64,000 nucleotides of DNA from Streptomyces lomondensis (GTDB lineage: Bacteria > Actinomycetota > Actinomycetes > Streptomycetales > Streptomycetaceae). The stretch lies in assembly GCF_014651035.1 (NCBI RefSeq), contig NZ_BMWC01000003.1, positions 635,464 to 699,463 of the forward strand, given 5' to 3'. The translations under genes and the position numbers were made by a program. How positions within the stretch are numbered: position 1 is the first letter of the stretch; each line of letters opens with the position of its first letter. The notes under the pieces are model-generated. The model was not told where the DNA came from. It saw nothing but the letters and a program-made list of their open reading frames with translations, and did no database searches. This document shows positions 1-8,481 of the stretch, in pieces.

Positions 1-479
1 CCGCGCAGGTCGTGCTGTGCGCGGGCGCGCCCGACACGCCGGAGATCGACCGGGAGTTCCGGGAGCTGTTCACGGAGCTGAGCGAGGTCCGCGACGGAGT
101 GTTCTGGATCCCGAAGATGCTGCCGCGTCCGGAGGTGATCCAGCTCCTCACGCACGCCGCCCTGTTCGTCTGCCCCTCGGTGTACGAGCCGCTCGGCATC
201 GTGAACCTGGAGGCGATGGCCTGCGGGACGCCCGTGGTGGCCTCGGCGGTCGGCGGCATCCCCGAGGTCGTGGACGACGGCAGGACCGGCCTGCTCGTCC
301 CGGCCGGCGACGGCTTCGAGGCGGGTCTCGCCCGGGCCATGGACACCGTCCTGGGCGATCCGGAGGCGGCCCGGCGGATGGGCGAGGCCGGGCGGGAGCG
401 CGCGGTCGGCGAGTTCGGCTGGGACGCGGTGGCCCGCCGCACGGTCCGGCTGTACGAGGAGATCGTCAAACAGGCTTAG
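1..479 (+). CDS. Glycogen synthase / alpha-maltose-1-phosphate synthase, GT4 family (C-terminal part, 5' end outside window)
   Basis: Only the last ~158 residues are present; the frame is open from base 3 to the TAG at 477-479. The fragment is the nucleotide-sugar-binding Rossmann half of a GT4 glycosyltransferase. It shows VCPSVYEPLGIVNLEAMACG followed by TPVVASAVGGIPEVVDDGRTG, the E-x7-E region typical of retaining GT4 enzymes. It lies 51 bp upstream of glgC on the same strand. In actinobacteria the glgC partner is a GlgA/GlgM-type enzyme that transfers glucose from ADP-glucose, in mycobacteria onto glucose-1-phosphate to give maltose-1-phosphate. The family call is firm; the acceptor (glycogen or glucose-1-phosphate) is inferred from context and cannot be fixed from this fragment. 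Confidence 0.85.
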   Translation, partial: AQVVLCAGAPDTPEIDREFRELFTELSEVRDGVFWIPKMLPRPEVIQLLTHAALFVCPSVYEPLGIVNLEAMACGTPVVASAVGGIPEVVDDGRTGLLVPAGDGFEAGLARAMDTVLGDPEAARRMGEAGRERAVGEFGWDAVARRTVRLYEEIVKQA

Positions 480-530
480 TGCGTGCTGCTCAGGGGCAGG
501 CATCGGGAAATCGGCGTGAGGGGAGCGGCC

Positions 531-1751
531 ATGCGTGGTGGTGGTCCTTCGGTCCTGGGGATCGTGCTGGCGGGCGGCGAGGGCAAACGGCTGATGCCCC
601 TGACCGCGGACCGTGCCAAACCGGCGGTGACCTTCGGCGGTACATACCGCCTGGTCGACTTCGTCCTGTCCAACCTCGTCAACGGCGACATCCTGCGCAT
701 CTGCGTCCTGACGCAGTACAAGTCGCACTCGCTGGACCGGCACATCACCACCACGTGGCGGATGTCCAATCTGCTGGGCAACTACGTCACGCCGGTACCC
801 GCCCAGCAGCGCCTCGGCCCCCGCTGGTACCTGGGCAGCGCCGACGCGATCCTGCAGTCGCTGAACCTGATCTACGACGAGCGCCCCGAGTACGTCGCCG
901 TCTTCGGTGCCGACCACGTCTACCGCATGGACCCGCGCCAGATGCTCGCCCAGCACATCGACAGCGGCGCGGGCGTGACGGTGGCCGGGATCCGGGTGCC
1001 GCGCACCGAGTCCTCGTCCTTCGGGGTGATCACGCCGGGCTCCGACGGGCAGACGGTGGAGCGCTTCCTGGAGAAGCCGGCCGACCCGCCGGGCCTCGTG
1101 GACGACCCGAACTGCGTCTTCGCCTCGATGGGCAACTACATCTTCACCACCAAGGCCCTCATCGAGGCGCTCAAGCGGGACGCGGAGGACGAGTCCTCCG
1201 TGCACGACATGGGCGGCTCGATCCTGCCCCAGCTCACCGACCGGGGCGAGGCCGCGCTGTACGACTTCAGCGCCAACCACGTACCCGGCGAGACCACCCG
1301 CGACCAGGGCTACTGGCGGGACGTGGGGACGCTGGACGCCTACTACGACGCCCACATGGACCTGATCGCCGAGCGCCCCGCGTTCAACCTGTACAACCGC
1401 AGCTGGCCCATCTACACGCACTCGTACCAGCTCTCGCCGGCCCGCTTCAACGCCGGCGGCATCGCCAGCGAGTCCATCATCAGCGCGGGCTGCCTGGTCC
1501 GCGGGCAGGTCACGCGGTCGGTGCTGTCCCCGGGTGTCGTGGTCGACCCGGGAGCCGTGGTGCAGGGCTCGGTGCTGCACGACAACGTGCACATCGGGCG
1601 GGGCGCGGTGGTGCGCGGCGCCGTCCTGGACAAGAACGTCGAGGTGCCGCCGGGCGCGACGATCGGCGTGAACCCGGAGCGGGACGCGGAGCTGTACACG
1701 GTGTCCAAGGGCGGGGTCATCGCCCTCGGGAAGGGGCAGCTGGTCACCTGA
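531..1751 (+). CDS. glgC: Glucose-1-phosphate adenylyltransferase (ADP-glucose pyrophosphorylase)
   Basis: A 406-residue cytoplasmic enzyme making ADP-glucose from ATP and glucose-1-phosphate, the committed step for glycogen and the GlgE alpha-glucan route. The N-terminal nucleotidyltransferase domain opens with [13 protein letters not shown] (residues 12-24, the GGxGxRL pyrophosphorylase signature). [18 protein letters not shown] and [10 protein letters not shown] follow. The C-terminal quarter (from about residue 300) has the hexapeptide-like pattern of a left-handed beta helix. An in-frame GTG exists at 483, but the ATG at 531 is preferred: it has GAGGGGAG just upstream and begins where family members align. 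The upstream gene encodes the glucosyltransferase that would use its product, so the two are probably co-transcribed. Length is normal. Confidence 0.95.
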   Translation: MRGGGPSVLGIVLAGGEGKRLMPLTADRAKPAVTFGGTYRLVDFVLSNLVNGDILRICVLTQYKSHSLDRHITTTWRMSNLLGNYVTPVPAQQRLGPRWYLGSADAILQSLNLIYDERPEYVAVFGADHVYRMDPRQMLAQHIDSGAGVTVAGIRVPRTESSSFGVITPGSDGQTVERFLEKPADPPGLVDDPNCVFASMGNYIFTTKALIEALKRDAEDESSVHDMGGSILPQLTDRGEAALYDFSANHVPGETTRDQGYWRDVGTLDAYYDAHMDLIAERPAFNLYNRSWPIYTHSYQLSPARFNAGGIASESIISAGCLVRGQVTRSVLSPGVVVDPGAVVQGSVLHDNVHIGRGAVVRGAVLDKNVEVPPGATIGVNPERDAELYTVSKGGVIALGKGQLVT

Positions 1752-1804
1752 CGCGGTGCGGCCGGGCGACTTTGTCCTGAGCCTGGACGAAGACCGGGAT
1801 CCGT

Positions 1805-1834
1805 GTTGTCATGCCAACTCCTGTACATGACAAC
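1805..1834. promoter_or_regulatory. Perfect 9-bp inverted repeat upstream of the GH2 gene (candidate operator)
   Basis: GTTGTCATG (1805-1813) and its exact reverse complement CATGACAAC (1826-1834) flank a 12-bp spacer. The second arm ends 17 bp before the GTG start and just before the GGAGG ribosome-binding site. Two half-sites with a centre-to-centre spacing of 21 bp, about two helical turns, suit a dimeric repressor. No family can be assigned, and a hairpin role in the leader is the alternative. Confidence 0.5.
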
Positions 1835-1851
1835 GCCGCTACGGAGGTTCC

Positions 1852-4470
1852 GTGCGTACCGGACGCCTCAGAACCCGCATCGCGTTACCGCTCGCCGCGC
1901 TCCTCGCCCTCACCGGCCTGACCGCGGCACCCGCCCTCGCGGACGACCCCGCCGAGATCCACGGCCTCAAGGGCGAGTACTACACCCACTCCGCCCCCGG
2001 CGCCTTCGACTTCCACACCCTCAAGGCGACGACCTTCGACCAGGACCTCGACTTCGACAACCTGGAGCCGCGCCTGAACTTCACCACCGGGCAGTCCGAC
2101 GACGTCAGCGTCCGCTGGACCGGAAAGCTCGTCCCGGAGAAGACCGGGCCGCACACCTTCTCGATCAGCGCCGACAACGGCTTCCGACTCTGGATCGACG
2201 GCCGGCTCGCCATCGACCACTGGGTGGACGACTGGGACCGCGAACAGACCGCCCAGCCCGTCGACCTGACCGCCGGCAAGCCCTACGACATCAAGGTCGA
2301 GTACTTCGAGCACTACGGCGGCTCCAACCTCCACCTGCGCTGGACCCAGCCCGGCGCCGCCAAGGAGCCCGTCCCGCAGTCGGCCTTCCGCCTCCCCGAC
2401 GGCTTCGACTACGACGGCGCCCTCGCGGCCACGGTCCAGGCCACCGGCCGCACGCTCAAGCTGGATTTCGCCCAGCCCCTCAGCGCACCCCCGGCCGGCT
2501 TCACCGACCACCTGGACGCGGTGATCGGCGGCGCCGCGTGGCCCCTCGGCGCGGCCCGGCTGGACCCGGCCGACCCCACGTCCCTCCTGGTCGCCCTCGA
2601 CGAGCCGGTCGTCGGCAACAAGACCGGCACGGCCCGCGGCACCGCCGACCTCCGCTACGACGGGGAAGGCGGCCTCTCTTACGCCGACGGCAACGTTGTC
2701 AAGGAGTTCTGGACCAGCGGCCCGAACCGCTCGACGTACCAGTTGCGCACCCGCTGGGCCGACGAGGTCGGACCGGACAACGCCCTCCCGGAGTACCCGC
2801 GTCCGCAGCTGACCCGGGACGCCTGGCGGAGCCTGAACGGCCGCTGGCAGTTCGCCGCCGCCGAGGAGGGCGAGCAGCCGCCCGTCGGCAGGACGCTGAA
2901 GGAGCGCATCCTCGTCCCGTACCCGGTGGAGTCCCAGCTCTCCGGCATCGAACGGCACGAGGACCGCATGTGGTACCGCCGCACCTTCACGGTCCCGGCA
3001 GACTGGCGGATCGGCTCAGGCCAGCGCCTCAAGCTCAACTTCGGGGCCGTCGACTGGCGCTCCGAGGTGTACGTCAACGGCACCAAGGTCGTCACCCACG
3101 AGGGCGGCTACGACAAGTTCAGCGCCGACATCACCGACGCGCTCAAGCCCGGCCGCACCCAGGAACTGATCGTCGGCGTCCACGACCCGACCGACGCGGC
3201 CTCCGGCGAGAACCCGCCGCTCGGCAAGCAGCGCCTGGACCCCAGCGGCATCTGGTACACCCCGTCCTCCGGCATCTGGCAGACGGTGTGGATGGAGCCG
3301 GTGGCCCGCGACCACGTGGACTCCCTGAAGCTCACCCCCGACGTGGCCGGCGGGAGGCTGACCGTGGAGGCCCGGGGCGTCCGGGACGGCGTACCGATCA
3401 CGGCGACGGCGTACGAGGGCCGGCGCGAGGTGGCCACGGCCAGCGGCCGCACCGGCGGTCCGCTGACCCTGACGATCCACGACCCACACCTGTGGTCCCC
3501 GGACGACCCCTTCCTCTACGGCCTGAAGGTGAAGGTCGGCGCCGACCGGGTCGGCAGCTACTTCGGCATGCGCTCGATCGCAGTCGAGAAGGTGAACGGC
3601 GTCCCGCGCACGGTCCTCAACGGGAAGCCCGTCTTCATGATGGCCACCCTCGACCAGGGCTTCTGGCCCGACGGCCTGCACACCGCGCCCACCGACGAGG
3701 CCCTGGCCCACGACCTGAAGGCGCACAAGCGGCTCGGCTTCAACTCCGTCCGCAAGCACATCAAGGTCGAGCCGGACCGCTGGTTCTACTGGGCCGACCG
3801 GCTGGGGCTGCTGGTGTGGCAGGACATGCCCGCGATGACGGCCGGGGTCAACCCGAGCGCCGCCTCCCGCGCCCGCTACGAGCGCGAGCTGAAGGAGATG
3901 ATCGACGAGCACGTCAGCAGCCCGTCGGTCGTCATGTGGGTGACCTTCAACGAGGGCTGGGGCCAGTACGACGTCGGCCGGGTCGCCGAGCAGGCCAAGG
4001 CCTGGGACCCCACCCGCCTCGTCAACGGCCAGTCCGGGCTGAACCTCGGCGCCGACGGCGGCACCGGCGACATCATGGACGAGCACGGCTACCCGAGCCC
4101 GGCCCTGCCGCCCCGCCCCGATGGGGAGCGCGCCCTGGTCAGCGGCGAGTACGGCGGCCTGGGCCTCGCGGTGCCCGGCCACGCCTGGTCGGTGCAGATG
4201 TCGTACGTCGACGTCGACCCGGCCACCTACACCGAGGACTACCTCACGAAGCTGGACGAGGTCCGGGCGCTGGTCTGCAAGGGCGGCAACGGCGCCGTGT
4301 ACACCCAGATCGCGGACGTCGAGGGCGAGCTGAACGGCTTCCTCACCTACGACCGCGCGGTGCTGAAACCCGACACGGCCAAGCTGAAGGCCGCGCACGA
4401 GGCGCTGATCCGTGACGCCTCCCGGGTGACTCCCACCGGGTGCCCGGCGCCGCAACCTGTGCTGGACTGA
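1852..4470 (+). CDS. Secreted glycoside hydrolase family 2 protein with N-terminal PA14 domain (TTA-containing)
   Basis: An 872-residue predicted secreted enzyme. The GTG start at 1852 follows GGAGG by 5 bp. Residues 1-31 form a signal peptide with a twin-arginine-poor, Sec-like hydrophobic core ending APALADD. A PA14-type carbohydrate-binding domain covers about residues 37-165 (HGLKGEYY at its start, SADNGFRLWIDG within). Then come a GH2 sugar-binding jelly roll (about 300-430; LNGRWQF, WYRRTF), an Ig-like domain and a TIM barrel. The acid/base candidate is E701 in FNEGWGQYD and the nucleophile candidate E766 in SGEYGG. The substrate is unknown; beta-galactosidase, mannosidase and glucuronidase activities all occur in GH2. 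Codon 12 is TTA (1885-1887), so translation should need the bldA leucyl-tRNA and be delayed to development. A strong terminator follows. Confidence 0.9.
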   Translation: MRTGRLRTRIALPLAALLALTGLTAAPALADDPAEIHGLKGEYYTHSAPGAFDFHTLKATTFDQDLDFDNLEPRLNFTTGQSDDVSVRWTGKLVPEKTGPHTFSISADNGFRLWIDGRLAIDHWVDDWDREQTAQPVDLTAGKPYDIKVEYFEHYGGSNLHLRWTQPGAAKEPVPQSAFRLPDGFDYDGALAATVQATGRTLKLDFAQPLSAPPAGFTDHLDAVIGGAAWPLGAARLDPADPTSLLVALDEPVVGNKTGTARGTADLRYDGEGGLSYADGNVVKEFWTSGPNRSTYQLRTRWADEVGPDNALPEYPRPQLTRDAWRSLNGRWQFAAAEEGEQPPVGRTLKERILVPYPVESQLSGIERHEDRMWYRRTFTVPADWRIGSGQRLKLNFGAVDWRSEVYVNGTKVVTHEGGYDKFSADITDALKPGRTQELIVGVHDPTDAASGENPPLGKQRLDPSGIWYTPSSGIWQTVWMEPVARDHVDSLKLTPDVAGGRLTVEARGVRDGVPITATAYEGRREVATASGRTGGPLTLTIHDPHLWSPDDPFLYGLKVKVGADRVGSYFGMRSIAVEKVNGVPRTVLNGKPVFMMATLDQGFWPDGLHTAPTDEALAHDLKAHKRLGFNSVRKHIKVEPDRWFYWADRLGLLVWQDMPAMTAGVNPSAASRARYERELKEMIDEHVSSPSVVMWVTFNEGWGQYDVGRVAEQAKAWDPTRLVNGQSGLNLGADGGTGDIMDEHGYPSPALPPRPDGERALVSGEYGGLGLAVPGHAWSVQMSYVDVDPATYTEDYLTKLDEVRALVCKGGNGAVYTQIADVEGELNGFLTYDRAVLKPDTAKLKAAHEALIRDASRVTPTGCPAPQPVLD

Positions 4471-4484
4471 CCACACATGCACCA

Positions 4485-4516
4485 TAAGTCCCGCCCCTCT
4501 CACGGGGCGGGACTTA
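4485..4516 (+). terminator. Strong hairpin terminator after the GH2 gene
   Basis: A perfect 13-bp stem (TAAGTCCCGCCCC, 4485-4497, with GGGGCGGGACTTA, 4504-4516) around a 6-nt loop, 14 bp after the GH2 stop. There is no long T run, which is normal for Streptomyces terminators. Confidence 0.85.
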
Positions 4517-4573
4517 ATCCGCTGTTAACTGTGTGTAGCCTGATCGTACTTGACCGTAATCGGCTGGGGGCGA

Positions 4574-4626
4574 TTGACTGCTGACCCACCCGTCGTCGAC
4601 GCGAGGCAAGCCCTTGACTGCTGACC
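4574..4626 (+). repeat. 13-bp exact direct repeat around the TTG start
   Basis: TTGACTGCTGACC occurs at 4574-4586 and again at 4614-4626, where it forms the start codon and first codons of the acyltransferase gene. The two copies are 40 bp apart and so not in the same frame. The upstream copy opens only a short reading frame. Confidence 0.7.
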
Positions 4627-5957
4627 TGCTCGCTCCTCTCGACCTGGCGTTCTGGAACCTCGAGTCCGCCGACCACCCGATGCACCTCGGCGCGCTCGGG
4701 ATCTTCTCCGCGCACTCGCCCGCCGCGGGCGCCCACGCGGCGGACCTGCTCGCGGCCCGCGCCGCCGGCGTGCCCGGACTGCGGATGCGGATCCGCGACG
4801 TGTGGCAGCCGCTGCCCTCGGCGCTGCGCCGCCCGCTCGCCTTCGGCGGCGCGGCCCGGGAACCGGACCCGGACTTCGACCCCCTGCAGCATGTGCGGCT
4901 GCACGCGCCGACCGCCGACTTCCACGCGCAGGCCGGCCGGCTCATGGGGCGCCCGCTGGAGCGCGGCCGGCCGCCCTGGGAGGCCCATGTGCTGCCGGGC
5001 GAGGACGGGGTCTGCTTCGCGGTGCTGTTCAAGTTCCACCATGCCCTGGCCGACGGGCTGCGGGCGCTGACCCTCGCCGCCGGCGTCATGGACCCGATGG
5101 ACATGCCCGCACCCCGGCCCCGCCCCGCCCAGCCCCCGCGCGGCCTGCTGCCGGACGTGCGCGAGCTGCCCGGCCTGATGCGCGGCGCCCTGTCCGACGT
5201 CGGCCGCGCCCTGGACATCGGCACCGCCGTCGCCCGCTCCTCCCTCGACGTGCGCTCCACCCCCGCGCTCACCTGCGAGCCGAGCGGCACCCGCCGCACC
5301 GCCGGAGTGGTGCTCGACCTCGACGACGTGCACCGGATCCGCAAGACCGTCGGCGGCACCGTCAACGACGTCCTCATCGCGGTCGTCGCGGGCGCCCTGC
5401 GCCGCTGGCTCGACGAGCGCGGCGACGGCAGCGAGGGCGTCGCGCCCCGCGCCCTGATCCCCGTCTCCAAGCGCCGCCCGCGCACCGCCTACCCGCAGGG
5501 CAACCGGCTCTCCGGGTACCTGATACGGCTTCCGGTGGACGACCCGGACCCGCTGGCCCGCCTCGCCTCGGTCCGCACCGCCATGGACCGCAACAAGGAC
5601 GCCGGCCCCAACCGGGGCGCGGGCGCCGTAGCCCTGCTCGCCGACCACGTCCCCGCCCTCGCCCACCGGCTCGGCGGACCCCTGGTCGGCCAGGCGGCCC
5701 GGCTCTGGTTCGACATCCTCGTGACCAGCGTGCCGCTGCCCAGCCTCGGCCTGAAGCTCGGCGGCCACCCGCTCACCGCCGTCTTCCCCCTCGCCCCGCT
5801 GGCCCCCGGCCACTCCCTGGCGGTCGCGGTCTCCACCTACCGGGGCAGCGTCCACTACGGCCTCGTCGCCGACGGCGAGGCGGTCCCCGACCTGGACCTG
5901 TTCGCCACGGCCGTCTCCAAGGAGGTGGCGGCACTGATCAAGGCCTGCCGGTCCTGA
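4614..5957 (+). CDS. WS/DGAT-type O-acyltransferase (wax ester synthase / diacylglycerol acyltransferase)
   Basis: A 447-residue enzyme of the family that joins acyl-CoA to diacylglycerol or fatty alcohols to make storage triacylglycerol or wax ester, acting at the inner face of the membrane. The condensing-type motif HHxxxDG is HHALADG at residues 142-148. The start of the protein, LDLAFWNLESADHPMHLGAL, is characteristic of the family. The C-terminal half has GTVNDVLIAVVAGALRRWL, a second hallmark. The TTG start at 4614 is chosen because the conserved N-terminus begins there, a GAGG lies about 9 bp upstream, and the next in-frame ATG (4680s) would delete conserved residues. The 13 bases at the start codon also occur once 40 bp upstream. 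The next gene, an SDR-like protein, follows by 104 bp and may be co-transcribed. Confidence 0.88.
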   Translation: MTADLLAPLDLAFWNLESADHPMHLGALGIFSAHSPAAGAHAADLLAARAAGVPGLRMRIRDVWQPLPSALRRPLAFGGAAREPDPDFDPLQHVRLHAPTADFHAQAGRLMGRPLERGRPPWEAHVLPGEDGVCFAVLFKFHHALADGLRALTLAAGVMDPMDMPAPRPRPAQPPRGLLPDVRELPGLMRGALSDVGRALDIGTAVARSSLDVRSTPALTCEPSGTRRTAGVVLDLDDVHRIRKTVGGTVNDVLIAVVAGALRRWLDERGDGSEGVAPRALIPVSKRRPRTAYPQGNRLSGYLIRLPVDDPDPLARLASVRTAMDRNKDAGPNRGAGAVALLADHVPALAHRLGGPLVGQAARLWFDILVTSVPLPSLGLKLGGHPLTAVFPLAPLAPGHSLAVAVSTYRGSVHYGLVADGEAVPDLDLFATAVSKEVAALIKACRS

Positions 5958-6061
5958 TCGGCGCGAGTTTGGCGGTGCGGCCCGGCGCTGAAGTAAAATT
6001 CGCCGTTCGAAAGCGGGCGCGACCGGCGCCCGCGACGGCAGAACAGGGAACGACAGCGGCG

Positions 6062-7564
6062 ATGACGGTGACAGAGGACGGCCCGCAGGCCATGGACGAG
6101 GCGAGCGGGCTCTCGTACGGACCCGGCATCGACCCGGAGCGGCTGGCCGTCTGCCTCAGCGTGCTCGAGGAACTCGACAAGCTGGACGTCGACCACCCGG
6201 ACGCCATCGCGGTGCGCCGGGCCACCGCGGGCATCTACCGCACGGTCAAGCAGCGCCGCCGCCAGGAGCGCCGGGCCGCCAAGACCGCCCACGACAAGGC
6301 GGTCACGGAGGCCACGGCGACCGGCTCCGCCCAGCGCATCGACGACGAGACCGAGGGCCTCCTGCCCTCCTCGCGCACCGAGGAGGGCCGGATCGCGGGG
6401 ATCCTCCAGCGCCCGCGCTCCTGCTACACCTGCAAGACCCGGTACGTGGAAGTCGACTACTTCTACCACCAGCTCTGTCCGGACTGCGCCCGCGTGAACC
6501 GCGAGAAGCGCGACGTCCGCGCCGACCTCAGCGGCAAGCGCGCCCTGCTCACCGGCGGCCGCGCCAAGATCGGCATGTACATCGCGCTGCGGCTGCTGCG
6601 CGACGGTGCGCACACCACGATCACCACGCGGTTCCCGAAGGACGCCATCCGCCGCTTCAAGGCCATGGACGACTCCGCGGACTGGATCCACCGCCTGGAG
6701 GTCGTCGGCATCGACCTGCGCGACCCGGCGCAGGCCGTGGCCCTCGCCGACCAGATCGCCGAGGCGGCCCCCCTCGACATCCTCGTCAACAACGCGACGC
6801 AGACCGTGCGCCGCCTGCCGTCCGCCTACGCCGCCCTGGTCGAGGGCGAGAGCGCGCCGCTGCCCGCCGGGGAACTGCCCGCCCACCACGTCATCGGCGC
6901 GTTCAACTCCGGCGCGGTCGACGGCCTGGCCGCGCTGCCCCTCGGCACCAGCGGCCTCGACGCGCAGCAGGTCGCCGACCTCGCCCTGGTCGCGGGCAAC
7001 GCCAGCGTCGAGCGGCACCTCGACGGCACGGCGATCGACGCGGGCGGTCTCGTCCCCGACGTCGTCGACTCCAACACCTGGGTGCAGACCATCGAGCAGA
7101 TCTCCCCGGTGGAGCTGCTGGAGACCCAGCTGTGCAACTACACGGCGCCGTTCATCCTGATCAGCAAGCTCCGCCCGGCGATGGCCGCGGCCGCGAAGAA
7201 GGCGGCGAGCGGGCGCGCCTACGTCGTGAACGTCTCGGCGATGGAGGGTGTCTTCGGGCGCGGCTACAAGGGCGCGGGGCACCCCAACACCAATGCCGCC
7301 AAGGCCGCGATGAACATGGTCACGCGGACCAGCGCGCAGGAGATGTTCCAGACCGACGGGATCCTGATGACCTCGGTCGACACGGGGTGGATCACGGACG
7401 AGCGGCCTCACTACGACAAGCTGCGGCTCGCGGAAGCCGGGTTCCACGCGCCGCTGGACCTCGTCGACGGGGCGGCGCGGGTGTACGACCCGATCGTGCG
7501 GGGCGAGGCGGGGGAGGACCTGTACGGGGTCTTCCTGAAGGATTACGCGCCGGGGAAGTGGTAG
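6062..7564 (+). CDS. SDR-fold oxidoreductase-like protein with N-terminal zinc-ribbon-like motif and altered active site
   Basis: A 500-residue cytoplasmic protein, twice the length of a classical SDR. Residues 1-110 are charged and helical. A four-cysteine knuckle, C121-x2-C124 and C139-x2-C142, precedes a Rossmann fold that begins RALLTGGRAKIGMYIALRLL (T164 onward, replacing TGxxxGIG). Later come NNATQT and NVSAMEG with the expected Ser (S392). The usual catalytic YxxxK is T410-N-A-A-K414, so the tyrosine is missing. About 100 residues are inserted between the NNA-like motif and the catalytic segment. The ATG at 6062 is chosen because it begins the conserved coding pattern; a GGGAA lies about 15 bp upstream and the RBS is weak. 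Function is unknown. Proximity to the acyltransferase is suggestive only. Confidence 0.8.
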   Translation: MTVTEDGPQAMDEASGLSYGPGIDPERLAVCLSVLEELDKLDVDHPDAIAVRRATAGIYRTVKQRRRQERRAAKTAHDKAVTEATATGSAQRIDDETEGLLPSSRTEEGRIAGILQRPRSCYTCKTRYVEVDYFYHQLCPDCARVNREKRDVRADLSGKRALLTGGRAKIGMYIALRLLRDGAHTTITTRFPKDAIRRFKAMDDSADWIHRLEVVGIDLRDPAQAVALADQIAEAAPLDILVNNATQTVRRLPSAYAALVEGESAPLPAGELPAHHVIGAFNSGAVDGLAALPLGTSGLDAQQVADLALVAGNASVERHLDGTAIDAGGLVPDVVDSNTWVQTIEQISPVELLETQLCNYTAPFILISKLRPAMAAAAKKAASGRAYVVNVSAMEGVFGRGYKGAGHPNTNAAKAAMNMVTRTSAQEMFQTDGILMTSVDTGWITDERPHYDKLRLAEAGFHAPLDLVDGAARVYDPIVRGEAGEDLYGVFLKDYAPGKW

Positions 7565-7574
7565 GGCCCGGTCG

Positions 7575-8024
7575 TCAGTCGACCGCCCCCAGGCGGGAGT
7601 TGCGTGCCGCCAGCAGTTCCAGCACCGTGCGCCAGTCCTCCAGGACCCCGGCGTCGAAGCCGGCCGTGCGTCCCTCCTCGGCCGCCTGGCGCAGGGTGAG
7701 GACGTCGTCGTCGGCCGGGGCGCCCCGGCCGGGGCAGCCGCGTACGAGGCGGTGGACCCGCTCGCCGAGCAGGGCGCGCACGGCGTCGGCCGCGTGATCC
7801 GCGCGCCCGGCCGGGTCGCCGGGCCACAGCAGCCCGCCGATGGGCTGCACCAGTCCCGCCACCTGGAGTTCCTTGTCGGCCGGGCGGCCGCGGCGCAGCA
7901 GCGCGGCGGTGCGCAGCGCGTGGTCGTGCAGGTCGACCGGCGGGCCGTCGCGGCCCGGGACGTCCCTGGTGCCCCGGCAGGCGTACAGCAGATCCATCAG
8001 CTCCTCGACGCTGCGCAGCTCCAT
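7575..8024 (-). CDS. HD-domain-like protein lacking the HD metal ligands
   Basis: 149 residues, cytoplasmic. The pattern resembles small HD-domain phosphohydrolases/oxygenases of the PhnZ type: VDLHDHALRTAALLRRG (the first helix, His retained), then AGLVQPIGGLLWPGDPAG where active members have AALLHDIGHLL. The His-Asp pair is therefore replaced by Gln-Pro and the following Gly-His by Gly-Gly. This suggests a non-catalytic or binding-only descendant. The start ATG at 8024 is backed by GGAGGAC about 6 bp upstream on the minus strand. It converges on the preceding SDR-like gene with a 10-bp gap. The family assignment is by pattern only; a domain of unknown function is the alternative. Confidence 0.6.
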   Translation of the reverse strand: MELRSVEELMDLLYACRGTRDVPGRDGPPVDLHDHALRTAALLRRGRPADKELQVAGLVQPIGGLLWPGDPAGRADHAADAVRALLGERVHRLVRGCPGRGAPADDDVLTLRQAAEEGRTAGFDAGVLEDWRTVLELLAARNSRLGAVD

Positions 8025-8481
8025 GCGTCAGTCCTCCCGCGAGACAGCCGTTGCCGTACCGCAGCAGAGCATGGCGAGCTTGCGACTCAGCCAACGGCAC
8101 TTGAACTGCGCAACCGACTCGAAAGCGCCGTCGTCGGCCTCCACCGAACGGGTGATCCGCAAAACGCCCTGACGTGGACGAATCGGTGCGTAAACCGGAG
8201 TTGAACACGGGATGACGCGCGATCGTTACCGCTTGTTTTCAGCCCCATCGAGCGGGGGCCCGCTCATTTGGTTAATCTGAAGCGGACGGACAGCAGTACC
8301 GGGGTCCCACCCACACCCATGGTCCGTCATGGGACAAGCCGGTTCACCACGGCCTGCTCTCCCGTGAGTCGACCGGCGCCACCGCGTCCGAACTGCATTG
8401 CCATCAGAGCCCGAGCGGACGTCAGGCGCAGCAGGACCGGCGCGGACGTCCCGAGGGTGACCGACACATAAGGAGTGCGCG
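8025..8481. other. 457-bp region between the HD-like gene and the 57-codon ORF: leader with inverted repeats
   Basis: No convincing gene. It holds a perfect 7-bp stem with 2-nt loop (GAGCGGG at 8250-8256, CCCGCTC at 8259-8265). It also holds an inverted repeat CCCATG (8316-8321) / CATGGG (8328-8333). An AAGGAG at 8469-8474 precedes the GTG of the next ORF. An open frame across 8268-8471 has no ribosome-binding site and ends exactly in that AAGGAG, so I treat it as non-coding leader. Confidence 0.4.

Noticed and set aside
2409..2642. Antisense frames inside the GH2 gene
   Set aside because: Shadow frames of a GC-rich gene without start signals.
8268..8471. A 67-codon plus-strand frame before the small 57-residue ORF
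   Set aside because: No ribosome-binding site, Arg/Pro/Ser-rich composition, and it ends inside the Shine-Dalgarno of the next gene; better read as leader.
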